A DNA stretch of 64,000 nucleotides from Leisingera aquaemixtae. Lineage in GTDB: Bacteria > Pseudomonadota > Alphaproteobacteria > Rhodobacterales > Rhodobacteraceae. Numbering within the stretch: the stretch's first letter is position 1; the number at the start of each line of letters is the position of its first letter. The DNA lies in NCBI RefSeq assembly GCF_019801145.1, contig NZ_JAHVJQ010000003.1:372001-436000 (forward strand), given 5' to 3'. The notes below the pieces were generated by a model, which was given only the letters and a program-made list of their open reading frames with translations, was not told where the DNA came from and made no database searches. Shown in pieces: positions 1-7,250 of the stretch. The translations under genes and the position numbers were made by a program.

Positions 1-90
1 GGCATTTTCCTGATTTCTGCGGCGCCTAGCGCTTTGCACTCCGGCCCAATCCGCATTAGGTGGGGTGCAGACCCTTTTGCGGAGACCAAG

Positions 91-1299
91 ATGGCGTTTT
101 TCTCAAAGCTCAAGGAGCGGCTGTTCAAATCCTCCTCCAAGCTCGAGCAGGGGCTCGATGCGATTGTCGAGGAAGGCGCGGACAGCAACGCGGCGGAGGC
201 CGTGGAGGCCCAGGTAGAGGCCCATGTCGAGGCACTGGCTGCGTCCCCGGCGGTGACGCCGGAGCAGCCTGCGCCGGCGCCGGTTCCGCGGGCCGAACCC
301 GTTGCCGAGCCGGAGCCTGCACCCGAACCGGAGCCCGCGCCGGCGCCGCAGCCGGTGGCCGCACCCAAGCCCGCACCGGCACCGCAGCCTGCACCGGAGC
401 CTGAGAAGAAATCGCCGGGCCTCCTGGGCCGCCTGATGGGCCGCACCGCGGCAGCGGAGCCGCGCCGGGCGCTGGATGACGACATGCTGGAGCAGCTGGA
501 AGAGCTGCTGATCGCCGCCGACATGGGGGTGGACACCGCGCTGCGGGTGACCGCCAACCTGGCCGAGGGGCGGATGGGCAAGAAGGTTTCCAGCCGCGAG
601 ATCAAGGAACTGCTGGCGCAGGAAGTCGCGCGCATCATGGAACCGGTGGCGAAGCCCTTGCCGATCTATGCAAAGCGCCCGCAGGTGGTGCTGGTTGTGG
701 GCGTGAACGGCTCCGGCAAGACCACCACCATCGGCAAGCTGGCCAGCCAGTTCAAGGGCGCTGGCAAGAAGGTGGTGATTGCCGCGGGCGACACCTTCCG
801 CGCCGCCGCCGTCGAACAGCTGCAGGTCTGGGGCGACCGGGCCGGGGTGCCGGTGCTGACCGCGCCCGAGGGCTCCGACCCGGCCTCGCTGGCGTTTGAC
901 GCCATGACCAAGGCCCAGGAAGAGGGCGCTGACCTTCTGATGATCGACACCGCGGGACGGCTGCAGAACCGCGCCGACCTGATGGAGGAGCTGGCCAAGA
1001 TCGTCCGCGTCATCCGCAAGAAGGACGAGACCGCGCCGCACAATACCCTCTTGGTGCTGGACGCCACCACCGGCCAGAACGCGCTGAGCCAGGTCGGCAC
1101 CTTCCAGCAGCTGGCGGATGTTTCCGGGCTGGTGATGACCAAGCTCGACGGCACCGCCAAGGGCGGTGTGCTGGTGGCGCTGGCGGACAAGTTCGGCCTG
1201 CCGATCCACGCCATCGGTGTGGGCGAGCAGATTGACGATCTGGCGCCCTTTGACCCGGAAGAATTTGCGGCAGCCCTGACCGGTCTGGAGAAATCCTGA
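91..1299 (+). CDS. ftsY: Signal recognition particle receptor FtsY
   Basis: FtsY is the membrane-associated GTPase that receives ribosome-nascent chain-SRP complexes and hands them to the Sec translocon. The 402-residue product starts with a short basic amphipathic segment (MAFFSKLKERLF), followed by a Pro/Ala/Glu-rich linker at about residues 50-107 and then the NG domain. Visible GTPase motifs are GVNGSGKTTT (about 204-213), DTFRAAAVEQL, DTAGR and TKLDGTAKGG. I chose the ATG at 91 because FtsY proteins typically begin with this motif; the frame stays open upstream to base 1. The acidic/proline linker is the variable part of the family. It is followed by a dispersed intergenic repeat and a permease gene. 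Confidence 0.96.
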   Translation: MAFFSKLKERLFKSSSKLEQGLDAIVEEGADSNAAEAVEAQVEAHVEALAASPAVTPEQPAPAPVPRAEPVAEPEPAPEPEPAPAPQPVAAPKPAPAPQPAPEPEKKSPGLLGRLMGRTAAAEPRRALDDDMLEQLEELLIAADMGVDTALRVTANLAEGRMGKKVSSREIKELLAQEVARIMEPVAKPLPIYAKRPQVVLVVGVNGSGKTTTIGKLASQFKGAGKKVVIAAGDTFRAAAVEQLQVWGDRAGVPVLTAPEGSDPASLAFDAMTKAQEEGADLLMIDTAGRLQNRADLMEELAKIVRVIRKKDETAPHNTLLVLDATTGQNALSQVGTFQQLADVSGLVMTKLDGTAKGGVLVALADKFGLPIHAIGVGEQIDDLAPFDPEEFAAALTGLEKS

Positions 1300-1306
1300 T
1301 CCGTCC

Positions 1307-1400
1307 TTCATCTGGCTAGAAATATCCCCGGGGGGCAGCCATTGTAGGTGCCATTGGTTCAAGCCCAATGGCCGCGGGGCAGGCGGCCCCCGGCGCTCCC
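1307..1400 (+). repeat. Dispersed intergenic repeat, copy 1 (head plus two hairpins)
   Basis: Directly after ftsY, the head TTCATCTGGCTAGAAATA begins at 1307. It is followed by a hairpin CCATTGG/CCAATGG (1351-1357 with 1365-1371) and a second GC-rich hairpin built on GGGGC/GCCCC (376-380 with 385-389 of the same kilobase). The same architecture recurs at 5302, 52059 and, inverted, at 19735 and 52045, with different hairpin sequences. It may act as a terminator or a structured 3' end. A GTG at 1348 lies inside this element and is not a credible start for the next gene. Confidence 0.7.
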
Positions 1401-1422
1401 ATCCCGCGCAAAGGCATTTGAT

Positions 1423-2325
1423 TTGAGCGATTGGCTGATCTCCCTGGAAGGCACCGAGGCCGGTCATCAGGCAGCGCTGTTTCTGGCCATCTGGGCGGCC
1501 TTTCTGCATGCGGTGTTCGGTGCGCTGCAGAAGGGGCGGCATGATCCCTGGCTGTCGCGCGGGGCGATCGACTTTTCCTACTGCGTGATGGCGGCGCCGT
1601 TTGCGCTGTTCGTGGTGCCCTGGCCGGAGCCGCATATGTGGCTGATCTTCTTCGTCGCCTGGGTGATCCACGTCTTCTACAAGCTGTTCCAGGCGCTGGC
1701 CTATACCAAGGGCAGCTACACGGTGGTTTACCCGGTGGTGCGCGGCACCGGGCCGCTGTTCACGGTGATCGGCTCTTTCTTTCTGTTCGGCGAGGTGTTC
1801 ACCCCGGTGCAGTGGCTGGGGGTGGCTGTGCTGCTGGCGGGGATCTTCGGCCTGGCGGGGTACAACTACCGTTACCTGACGGTGAACCGGGACACGCTTG
1901 GGATTGCGCTGTTTCTGGCGGTGGTGACCGGGTTGTTTGTGGCGGCCTACACCACATATGACGCCTATGGCATCCGGGCGACGGCGGATCCGTTCACCTT
2001 CCTCGCTTGGTTTTTCATGATCGACGGGCTGGTGTTTCCGGTGATTGCCTTTGCCCGCTGGCGGACAATGCCCGCGCCGCCCGAACCGGGGCCGCTGATG
2101 GTCAAGGGCTTCTTTGGCGGGCTGGTCGCCTTTGCGTCCTTTGGCGCCATCATGCTGGCGACGCGGCTGGACAAGGTGGGGGAGGCGGCGGTGCTGCGGG
2201 AGACCTCCACCGTGTTTGCCGCCCTCATCGGCTGGCTGGTGCTGAAGGAAACCGTGGGTCCGCGGCGGATTGCGCTGATGGCTTTGATCGCCTTGGGCGC
2301 CGTGATAGTGGAAATGGGCGGCTAA
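1423..2325 (+). CDS. EamA/DMT-family membrane transporter
   Basis: This is a polytopic inner-membrane protein of the drug/metabolite transporter superfamily; the substrate is not predictable. From the TTG at 1423 it has 300 residues and about ten hydrophobic segments in two repeats. The second half carries an EamA-like stretch around EAAVLRETSTVFAALIGW and LKETVGPRR. The TTG is preferred because AAAGGC lies about 6 nt upstream and because the in-frame GTG at 1348 sits inside a dispersed repeat. Start uncertainty is real. It lies between ftsY and septation protein A. Confidence 0.8.
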   Translation: MSDWLISLEGTEAGHQAALFLAIWAAFLHAVFGALQKGRHDPWLSRGAIDFSYCVMAAPFALFVVPWPEPHMWLIFFVAWVIHVFYKLFQALAYTKGSYTVVYPVVRGTGPLFTVIGSFFLFGEVFTPVQWLGVAVLLAGIFGLAGYNYRYLTVNRDTLGIALFLAVVTGLFVAAYTTYDAYGIRATADPFTFLAWFFMIDGLVFPVIAFARWRTMPAPPEPGPLMVKGFFGGLVAFASFGAIMLATRLDKVGEAAVLRETSTVFAALIGWLVLKETVGPRRIALMALIALGAVIVEMGG

Positions 2326-2355
2326 AGCCCGCGTGCAGAACTGACAGGAGGCCCC

Positions 2356-2967
2356 ATGGCCGCAAAGAAGATCAACCCGACCCTGAAGATGGTGCTGGAA
2401 CTGGGCCCGATTGTCCTGTTCTTCATCGGCTATCTGAAGCTGAAGGATGAGGTGTTTCTGATCGGCGGCAGCGAATACAAGGGCTTCATCGTCATCACCG
2501 CGGCGTTCATCCCGCTGATGGTGGCGTCCACACTGGCGTTGTGGAAGCTGACCGGCCATCTGTCGCGGATGCAGTTTGCCACGCTCATCCTGGTGGTGCT
2601 GTTCGGCGGCATGTCGGTGTGGTTCAACGACGACCGTTTCATCAAGATGAAGCCGACGATGCTGTATCTGCTGTTCGGCGGGTTGCTGGGCATCGGCCTC
2701 ATGCGCGGCCAGAGCTGGCTGAAGGTGGTGATGGAGGAGCTGATGCCGCTGAAGCAGGAGGGCTGGATGATCCTGACCCGGCGGCTGTGCGCGTTCTTCT
2801 TTGGCCTGGCGGTGGCAAATGAGCTGATCTGGCGCAGCCAGAGCACCGAGACCTGGGTCTATTTCAAGACCTTCGGCCTGCCGGTGGCGATGTTTGCCTT
2901 CTTCATGTTCCAGGGGCAGCTGTTCCAGAAATACGGCGACGAGGAAGAGGCCGGCCCGGCGGAGTAG
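2356..2967 (+). CDS. Septation protein A / YciB family inner-membrane protein
   Basis: A 203-residue integral membrane protein with about five to six hydrophobic segments and the family-typical openings LELGPIVLFFIGY and VWFNDDRFIKMKPT. YciB (IspZ, septation protein A) proteins affect septation and cell-envelope synthesis, but their molecular activity is unresolved. The conserved F/W-N-D-D-x-F-I-K-M-K-P block at about residues 93-104 and the C-terminal region (WVYFKTFGLPVAMFAFFM) support the assignment. An AGGAGG sits 7 nt before the ATG. It lies 30 bp after the EamA permease and is probably co-transcribed with it. Confidence 0.92.
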   Translation: MAAKKINPTLKMVLELGPIVLFFIGYLKLKDEVFLIGGSEYKGFIVITAAFIPLMVASTLALWKLTGHLSRMQFATLILVVLFGGMSVWFNDDRFIKMKPTMLYLLFGGLLGIGLMRGQSWLKVVMEELMPLKQEGWMILTRRLCAFFFGLAVANELIWRSQSTETWVYFKTFGLPVAMFAFFMFQGQLFQKYGDEEEAGPAE

Positions 2968-3125
2968 GGGGCAAGCAGTAACATTAGAGATTTCGCAGTT
3001 AGGGCTGTGGCTGCCTGGGCGGGCGCGAATGCGCCTGTCCGTTTTGCGGAGGGCAAACCTCCGGTTTGACGGGCTGGCAGGCGCAGCCCGGCCTACCGGC
3101 CAGGCGTAACCTTGTTTTTGTGTGA

Positions 3126-3809
3126 CTATTTGCCGAATAATACTTGCTGCGCCTTGGTGTCGGACCGGTCGGCGCGCAGGTCCGCATGCAGCGCCCGGCC
3201 TGCCACCACGCCGGGGCGGGACCACATCAGCTCCAGCCAGCGGGCAAGATGCGGCTTGTCCTCGAGTGTCTGCTGCTGGCCCTCCCAGAGCGAGGCCCAG
3301 GGCCAGACCGCCATGTCGGCAATCGTATAGTCTGCTCCCGCCACATACTCATTCTCCGCCAGCTGCCGGTCCAGCACCCCGTAGAGGCGGGCGACCTCGC
3401 TGCGGTAGCGGTCCTTGGCATAGGGCAGATCCTCGGGGGCGTATTTCAGGAAGTGATGCGCCTGGCCCGCCATCGGACCGACACCGCCCATCTGCCACAT
3501 CAGCCATTGAACCACAGTCAGGCGGGCGCGTTCGTCCGTGCCGTAAAACTGCCCGGTCTTGCGGGCGAGGTATTGCAGGATGGCGCCGCTTTCGAACAGC
3601 GAGACCGGCGCGCCGCCGGGGCCGTCCGGGTCGATGATCGCGGGCATCCGGTTGTTGGGGGAGATCTTCAGGAACTCCGGCGCGAACTGATCGCCTTTGC
3701 CGATGTCGATCAGCGTGACCTCGTAAGGCAGGCCCATCTCCTCCAGCGCGATGGAGATTTTCCAGCCGTTGGGGGTTGGCCAGTAGAACAGCCGGATGGG
3801 GTCCTGCAT
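3126..3809 (-). CDS. Glutathione S-transferase family protein (Nu-class/YfcG-like)
   Basis: A 227-residue soluble protein with a thioredoxin-like N-terminal domain (LFYWPTPNGWKISIALEEMG) and an all-alpha C-terminal domain. The T-P-N-G-x-K-I motif and the ISPNNRMPAI and LFESGAILQYLA blocks are typical of the YfcG/YghU/Ure2-like group. Those enzymes act as disulfide-bond oxidoreductases or peroxidases with glutathione rather than as classical detoxifying transferases. The substrate here is unknown. It is monocistronic and divergent from metZ, from which a 275-bp regulatory region separates it. Confidence 0.88.
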   Translation of the reverse strand: MQDPIRLFYWPTPNGWKISIALEEMGLPYEVTLIDIGKGDQFAPEFLKISPNNRMPAIIDPDGPGGAPVSLFESGAILQYLARKTGQFYGTDERARLTVVQWLMWQMGGVGPMAGQAHHFLKYAPEDLPYAKDRYRSEVARLYGVLDRQLAENEYVAGADYTIADMAVWPWASLWEGQQQTLEDKPHLARWLELMWSRPGVVAGRALHADLRADRSDTKAQQVLFGK

Positions 3810-3911
3810 CGCGTGCCTCCGTCAATGTGCCCGGCCACAGGAGCACGGGGCGCGGGGGCGGGCAAGGGGCGGCGGCGCTCACATCCCTGTGACCGCTGGA
3901 AATGCTGCCGC

Positions 3912-3940
3912 TTGACCGAATCCCGCAAGATGCGTAAAGC
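3912..3940 (+). promoter_or_regulatory. Predicted metZ promoter
   Basis: A sigma-70-like TTGACC at 3912-3917 and TAAAGC at 3935-3940 with a 17-bp spacer. This would start transcription around 3947, just before the SAM-II aptamer. It is prediction from sequence only. Confidence 0.5.
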
Positions 3941-3953
3941 CCCTGCATCATAT

Positions 3954-4010
3954 CGTGGCGATTTGTTACCGGATTGCGGGCCACGTTAAACAATCCCGCT
4001 AAAGAGGTCA
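3954..4010 (+). promoter_or_regulatory. SAM-II riboswitch upstream of metZ
   Basis: The sequence matches the SAM-II (metA motif) layout. P1 is CGTGGC (3954-3959) with GCCACG (3980-3985), the loop starts GATTTG, and a pseudoknot forms between GGATTG (3971-3976) and CAATCC (3991-3996). The conserved 3' tail CGCTAAAGAGG follows. SAM-II aptamers bind S-adenosylmethionine and repress methionine-biosynthesis genes in Alphaproteobacteria. A terminator lies 12 nt downstream, so control is probably transcriptional. Confidence 0.88.
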
Positions 4011-4021
4011 GGACGTGAAGG

Positions 4022-4054
4022 ACCCCCTTTCGCTTGGCCGAATGGGGGTTTTTT
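4022..4054 (+). terminator. Riboswitch expression-platform terminator
   Basis: ACCCCC (4022-4027) pairs with GGGGGT (4044-4049), extendable towards TCG/CGA inside the loop, and a T tract runs to 4054. The position between the SAM-II aptamer and the metZ start argues for SAM-dependent attenuation. Confidence 0.8.
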
Positions 4055-4084
4055 GTGCGCGATGGGCGCGAGGAGACAGAAGAG

Positions 4085-5275
4085 ATGAGCGACAACTGGA
4101 ACAGCCGCACCAAGCTGGTGCATGGCGGCACCCGCCGCAGCCAGTACAACGAGGTGAGCGAGGCGATCTTCCTGACGCAAGGGTTCGTCTACGACAGCGC
4201 CGAGCAGGCCGAGGCACGGTTTATCGAAACCGGCCCGGACGAGTTCATCTATGCCCGCTACGGCAACCCGACCGTCGACATGTTCGAAAAGCGCATCGCG
4301 GCGCTGGAAGGGGCCGAGGATGCCTTTGCCACCGCCTCCGGCATGGCGGCTGTGAACGGCGCGCTGACCTCGCTGGTGAAGGCCGGCGACCACATCGTGT
4401 CCGCCAAGGCGCTGTTCGGCTCCTGCAACTATATCCTGGCGGATGTTCTGGGCCGCTTCGGGGTTGAGGTCACGTTCATCGACGGCACCGATCTGGAGGC
4501 CTGGAAGGCGGCCGTGCGCCCGGACACCAGGGCGGTGTTCTTTGAGAGCATGTCGAACCCGACGCTGGAGGTGATCGACATTGCCGCGGTTGCCGGGATC
4601 GCCCATTCGGTTGGCGCCACGGTGGTGGTGGACAACGTGTTCTCGACCCCGGTGTTCTCCAAAGCGATCGAACAGGGCGCCGATGTGGTGATCTATTCCG
4701 CCACCAAGCATATCGACGGCCAGGGCCGGGCGCTGGGCGGGGTGGTGCTGGGCACCAAGGACTACATTCGCGGCACGCTGGAACCCTACATGAAGCACAC
4801 CGGCGGCTCGCTGAGCCCGTTCAATGCCTGGGTGATGCTGAAGGGTCTGGAAACCCTGTCGCTGCGTGTGAATGCCCAGGCCGAGACCGCGCTGAAAATC
4901 GCGGAAGCGCTGAACGGCCATCCGGCGCTGGAGCGCACCATTTACCCGGGGCTGAAAGACCACGCGCAGAACGCGCTGGTGCAGACCCAGCTGGGCGGCA
5001 AGGGCGGCACCGTGCTGTCGCTGGACCTGAAGGGCGGCAAGGCGGCCGCGTTCAAGTTCCTGAACGCGATGACCATCCCGGTGATCTCCAACAACCTCGG
5101 CGACGCGAAATCCATCGCCACCCACCCGGCGACCACTACCCACCAGCGCCTTACCGATGAGCTGAAGGCGGAGCTGGGCATCACCCCCGGCCTGGTGCGT
5201 TTCTCGGTGGGGCTGGAGGATGCAGACGACCTGATCGCCGACCTCAAGGCGGCTCTGGAAGCCTCGCAGGCGTAA
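4085..5275 (+). CDS. metZ: O-succinylhomoserine sulfhydrylase MetZ
   Basis: A PLP-dependent Cys/Met-metabolism enzyme of 396 residues that makes homocysteine from O-succinylhomoserine and sulfide. Visible blocks include YARYGNPTVDMFEKR, the ATASGMAAVNGAL region, VVDNVFSTP and the PLP-lysine motif YSATKHIDGQGRALGG. The IDGQGR sequence is typical of MetZ rather than MetB/MetC. The ATG at 4085 follows GAGGAGACAGAAG; an earlier in-frame ATG at 4034 lies inside the terminator hairpin and is rejected. The SAM-II riboswitch upstream independently supports a methionine-pathway role. A repeat-type terminator follows the gene. Confidence 0.94.
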   Translation: MSDNWNSRTKLVHGGTRRSQYNEVSEAIFLTQGFVYDSAEQAEARFIETGPDEFIYARYGNPTVDMFEKRIAALEGAEDAFATASGMAAVNGALTSLVKAGDHIVSAKALFGSCNYILADVLGRFGVEVTFIDGTDLEAWKAAVRPDTRAVFFESMSNPTLEVIDIAAVAGIAHSVGATVVVDNVFSTPVFSKAIEQGADVVIYSATKHIDGQGRALGGVVLGTKDYIRGTLEPYMKHTGGSLSPFNAWVMLKGLETLSLRVNAQAETALKIAEALNGHPALERTIYPGLKDHAQNALVQTQLGGKGGTVLSLDLKGGKAAAFKFLNAMTIPVISNNLGDAKSIATHPATTTHQRLTDELKAELGITPGLVRFSVGLEDADDLIADLKAALEASQA

Positions 5276-5301
5276 CGCCGCCTCAGCCGGAAGATCCTTT
5301 A

Positions 5302-5377
5302 TTCATCTGGCTGAAAATATCCTCTGGGGTGAATTGAGCCGCAGGCTCAAGAGGGGGCAGACAGCCCCCTCTCTTTT
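5302..5377 (+). repeat. Dispersed intergenic repeat, copy 2, ending in a terminator
   Basis: The head TTCATCTGGCTGAAAATA begins at 5302 and continues to GGGGTGAATT. It is followed by hairpin TTGAGCC/GGCTCAA (5334-5340 with 5344-5350) and hairpin GAGGGGGC/GCCCCCTC (5351-5358 with 5364-5371), then TCTTTTT. The second hairpin is a good rho-independent terminator for metZ. This is the clearest of the five copies in the window. Confidence 0.75.
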
Positions 5378-5393
5378 TGGGACAGATGCCGGG

Positions 5394-6182
5394 TCAGGAG
5401 GCACGGCCGTAGAAGCCGATGTTCTCCGCATCGGTAAAGCGGACTCCGGGGCGTTCGTAGAAGGTGAAGACGGCGATCACCCGCGTCTTGTCCCCTTTGA
5501 CGGTGCCGACCCGGTGCGGCGAATTCTTGCCGCGGAAGATATTGAGAGTGCCGGGGGCCAGGGTGATCGAGCGCATGTTCGGGTCTTCACCCCGCAGCAG
5601 CCGCTCGACACCTTGGTAATTCGGATCATCATCGCTGCGCAGTTCGGGGCTGTAGATGAACTCGCCGCCTGCCTCGGGCGCCTGCAGCAGCATGGTGGTG
5701 GTGAATTCAGAACGGTCGAAATGCCAGTTCAGCGCCTGCTCGGCGCCGTAGGACATGATGTTCAGCCGCGCCAGCGGGTCGTCCATTGTGTAGAGCGCGG
5801 GCTTGTCCATGGTGGCAGCGAGGAACTCGGCGAAGGGCGGCCAGTCATAGAGCCGCAGAACAGGCGAATCCGGGAACTGGTCGGCGCAGAGGGTGAAGTT
5901 CGAGGTCTCGACCTTTTGCAGCGCCGGGTGGTCCGGCGCCAGCCCCTCGACACTGTCCTTGAAGTAGATGTTGTGGGCGCGCTTGTGGTGGAAACTTTCG
6001 GCTTCGAACTTGCCCTTCAGCGCATCGGCGGCGCCCTGGGCCACCTCCGGCTTCATCAGACCTTCCAGGCTGAACATGCCGTCGGCGGCTAGTTCGGCGC
6101 GGCAGCGGTCCACCAGCGCCTGCCATTCCGGGGTGCCGGGGCGGTCGAGCGGGTAACGGTCGAGATCGAGAATATCGCGCAT
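5394..6182 (-). CDS. 2-oxoglutarate/Fe(II)-dependent oxygenase, HalD/BesD-like fold
   Basis: A 262-residue protein whose C-terminal half carries iron- and 2-oxoglutarate-binding signatures: HFD in LNWHFDRSEFTTTMLLQ (the HxD pair), then a distal His and Arg in NSPHRVGTVKGDKTRV. The length and the FYERPGVRF ending resemble proteins related to the free-amino-acid halogenases, but those have Gly in place of the Asp. The retained Asp predicts a hydroxylase or dioxygenase. The ATG at 6182 is used because the segment upstream of it is promoter-like. It is divergent from a GcvA-type LysR gene (103-bp gap), which probably regulates it. The substrate is unknown. Confidence 0.75.
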   Translation of the reverse strand: MRDILDLDRYPLDRPGTPEWQALVDRCRAELAADGMFSLEGLMKPEVAQGAADALKGKFEAESFHHKRAHNIYFKDSVEGLAPDHPALQKVETSNFTLCADQFPDSPVLRLYDWPPFAEFLAATMDKPALYTMDDPLARLNIMSYGAEQALNWHFDRSEFTTTMLLQAPEAGGEFIYSPELRSDDDPNYQGVERLLRGEDPNMRSITLAPGTLNIFRGKNSPHRVGTVKGDKTRVIAVFTFYERPGVRFTDAENIGFYGRAS

Positions 6183-6285
6183 TTGTCTTTCCCTTGGTTC
6201 TTTGCAGAAATCCTGCGCGCCGGGCGGGGATCTGACCACTATAAAATATCTTGGCGAGCATAAGAAAAACTTGCACTGTGCGGGC

Positions 6286-7140
6286 ATGAAACTGCCGCCG
6301 CTCAATGCGCTGCGCGCCTTTGAATGCGCTGCCCGGACCGGGAGCTTTTCGGCTGCCGGGGCGGAACTGGGGGTCAGTTCCGCGGCGGTGTCGATGCAGG
6401 TGAAAAACCTGGAGGACTGGCTGGGGCTGAAGCTGTTCACCCGCCGGGCCAACCGGGTGCGGCTGACCGATGCCGGGCGGGACTATTACCAGAAGGCGGC
6501 GGTATCGCTGGCGGAGATCGCCAGCTACACCGAGGCGCTGACCGAAGGCGGCGCCCGGCGCCCGCTGGTGATCTCTGCCACGCCGGCGCTGGCGCAGCTG
6601 TGGCTGCCGGAGCGGCTGAAGGGTTTTGCGGCGCTGCGGCCGGATGTGACGGTGCGGCTCAGGATCGAGGATGACAGGATCGACCTGGAGGCGGAGGGCA
6701 TTGATGCGCGGCTAACCTATGGCGGCGAGCATCCCGAGCACCGCACCCGGGAGCTGTTCAGCGACCGGCTGGTGCCTGTCGGCGCGGATCCGCAGGCGAA
6801 GCTGGGCATCGCGCCGCTTGTGGAGGTTGCCTGGGGTGAGACCATCGCCTCTGTGCCAGGCTGGCGGCAGTATTTTGCGCAGCATGGAATGGCGCGCCCC
6901 GGCCTGGCGGCGGCGGCCATCGGGCAGTCGGTGCCCTCGGTGGTGTCGCTGGTGCAGGCGGGGCTGGGCATCGCCCTACTGCCGGAGCAGGTGGTGAGCG
7001 GCGAAATCCGGGCGGGCAGGCTGCACCGGCTGGACGGCCCGGCGCTGGAGATGCAGCGCCCCTATGTGCTGGTCACCCCCCACTACAAGGCGCGCTCGCG
7101 GCGCCTGCGGACGCTTGCAGAGGTGCTTGGGGTCCGTTAA
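6286..7140 (+). CDS. LysR family transcriptional regulator (GcvA-like)
   Basis: A 284-residue regulator with an N-terminal winged HTH (LPPLNALRAFECAARTGSFS, AAVSMQVKNLEDWLG) and a periplasmic-binding-protein-like effector domain. The opening motif is typical of the GcvA subgroup. I chose the ATG at 6286 because the classical LysR N terminus begins there; the longer reading would add an unlikely leader. It is divergent from the oxygenase gene, a common arrangement in which a LysR protein controls its neighbour and itself from the shared intergenic region. The effector is not predictable. Confidence 0.88.
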   Translation: MKLPPLNALRAFECAARTGSFSAAGAELGVSSAAVSMQVKNLEDWLGLKLFTRRANRVRLTDAGRDYYQKAAVSLAEIASYTEALTEGGARRPLVISATPALAQLWLPERLKGFAALRPDVTVRLRIEDDRIDLEAEGIDARLTYGGEHPEHRTRELFSDRLVPVGADPQAKLGIAPLVEVAWGETIASVPGWRQYFAQHGMARPGLAAAAIGQSVPSVVSLVQAGLGIALLPEQVVSGEIRAGRLHRLDGPALEMQRPYVLVTPHYKARSRRLRTLAEVLGVR

Positions 7141-7250
7141 GGCGCCGGTTCTGCCGCAAATGGCGGATCCGTTTTGAAAATTGCCGCGTAACAGTATATG
7201 AGGGTGGCCTGCCGGCTCCTATATGGGCTGTATCACTGGGGGAAACGCCG

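Noticed and set aside
1-90. Possible end of an upstream gene
   Set aside because: No stop or recognisable C terminus can be identified; the ftsY frame is open through it but lacks a start.
103-3225. 1040-codon open frame on the minus strand across ftsY, the EamA gene and the septation gene
   Set aside because: It is antisense to three recognisable genes; its translation is Arg/His/Gln-rich with no family features, typical of GC-rich shadow frames.
4034-4084. Upstream ATG giving a longer MetZ
   Set aside because: It starts inside the riboswitch terminator hairpin and adds residues not seen in the family; the ATG at 4085 has a good ribosome site.
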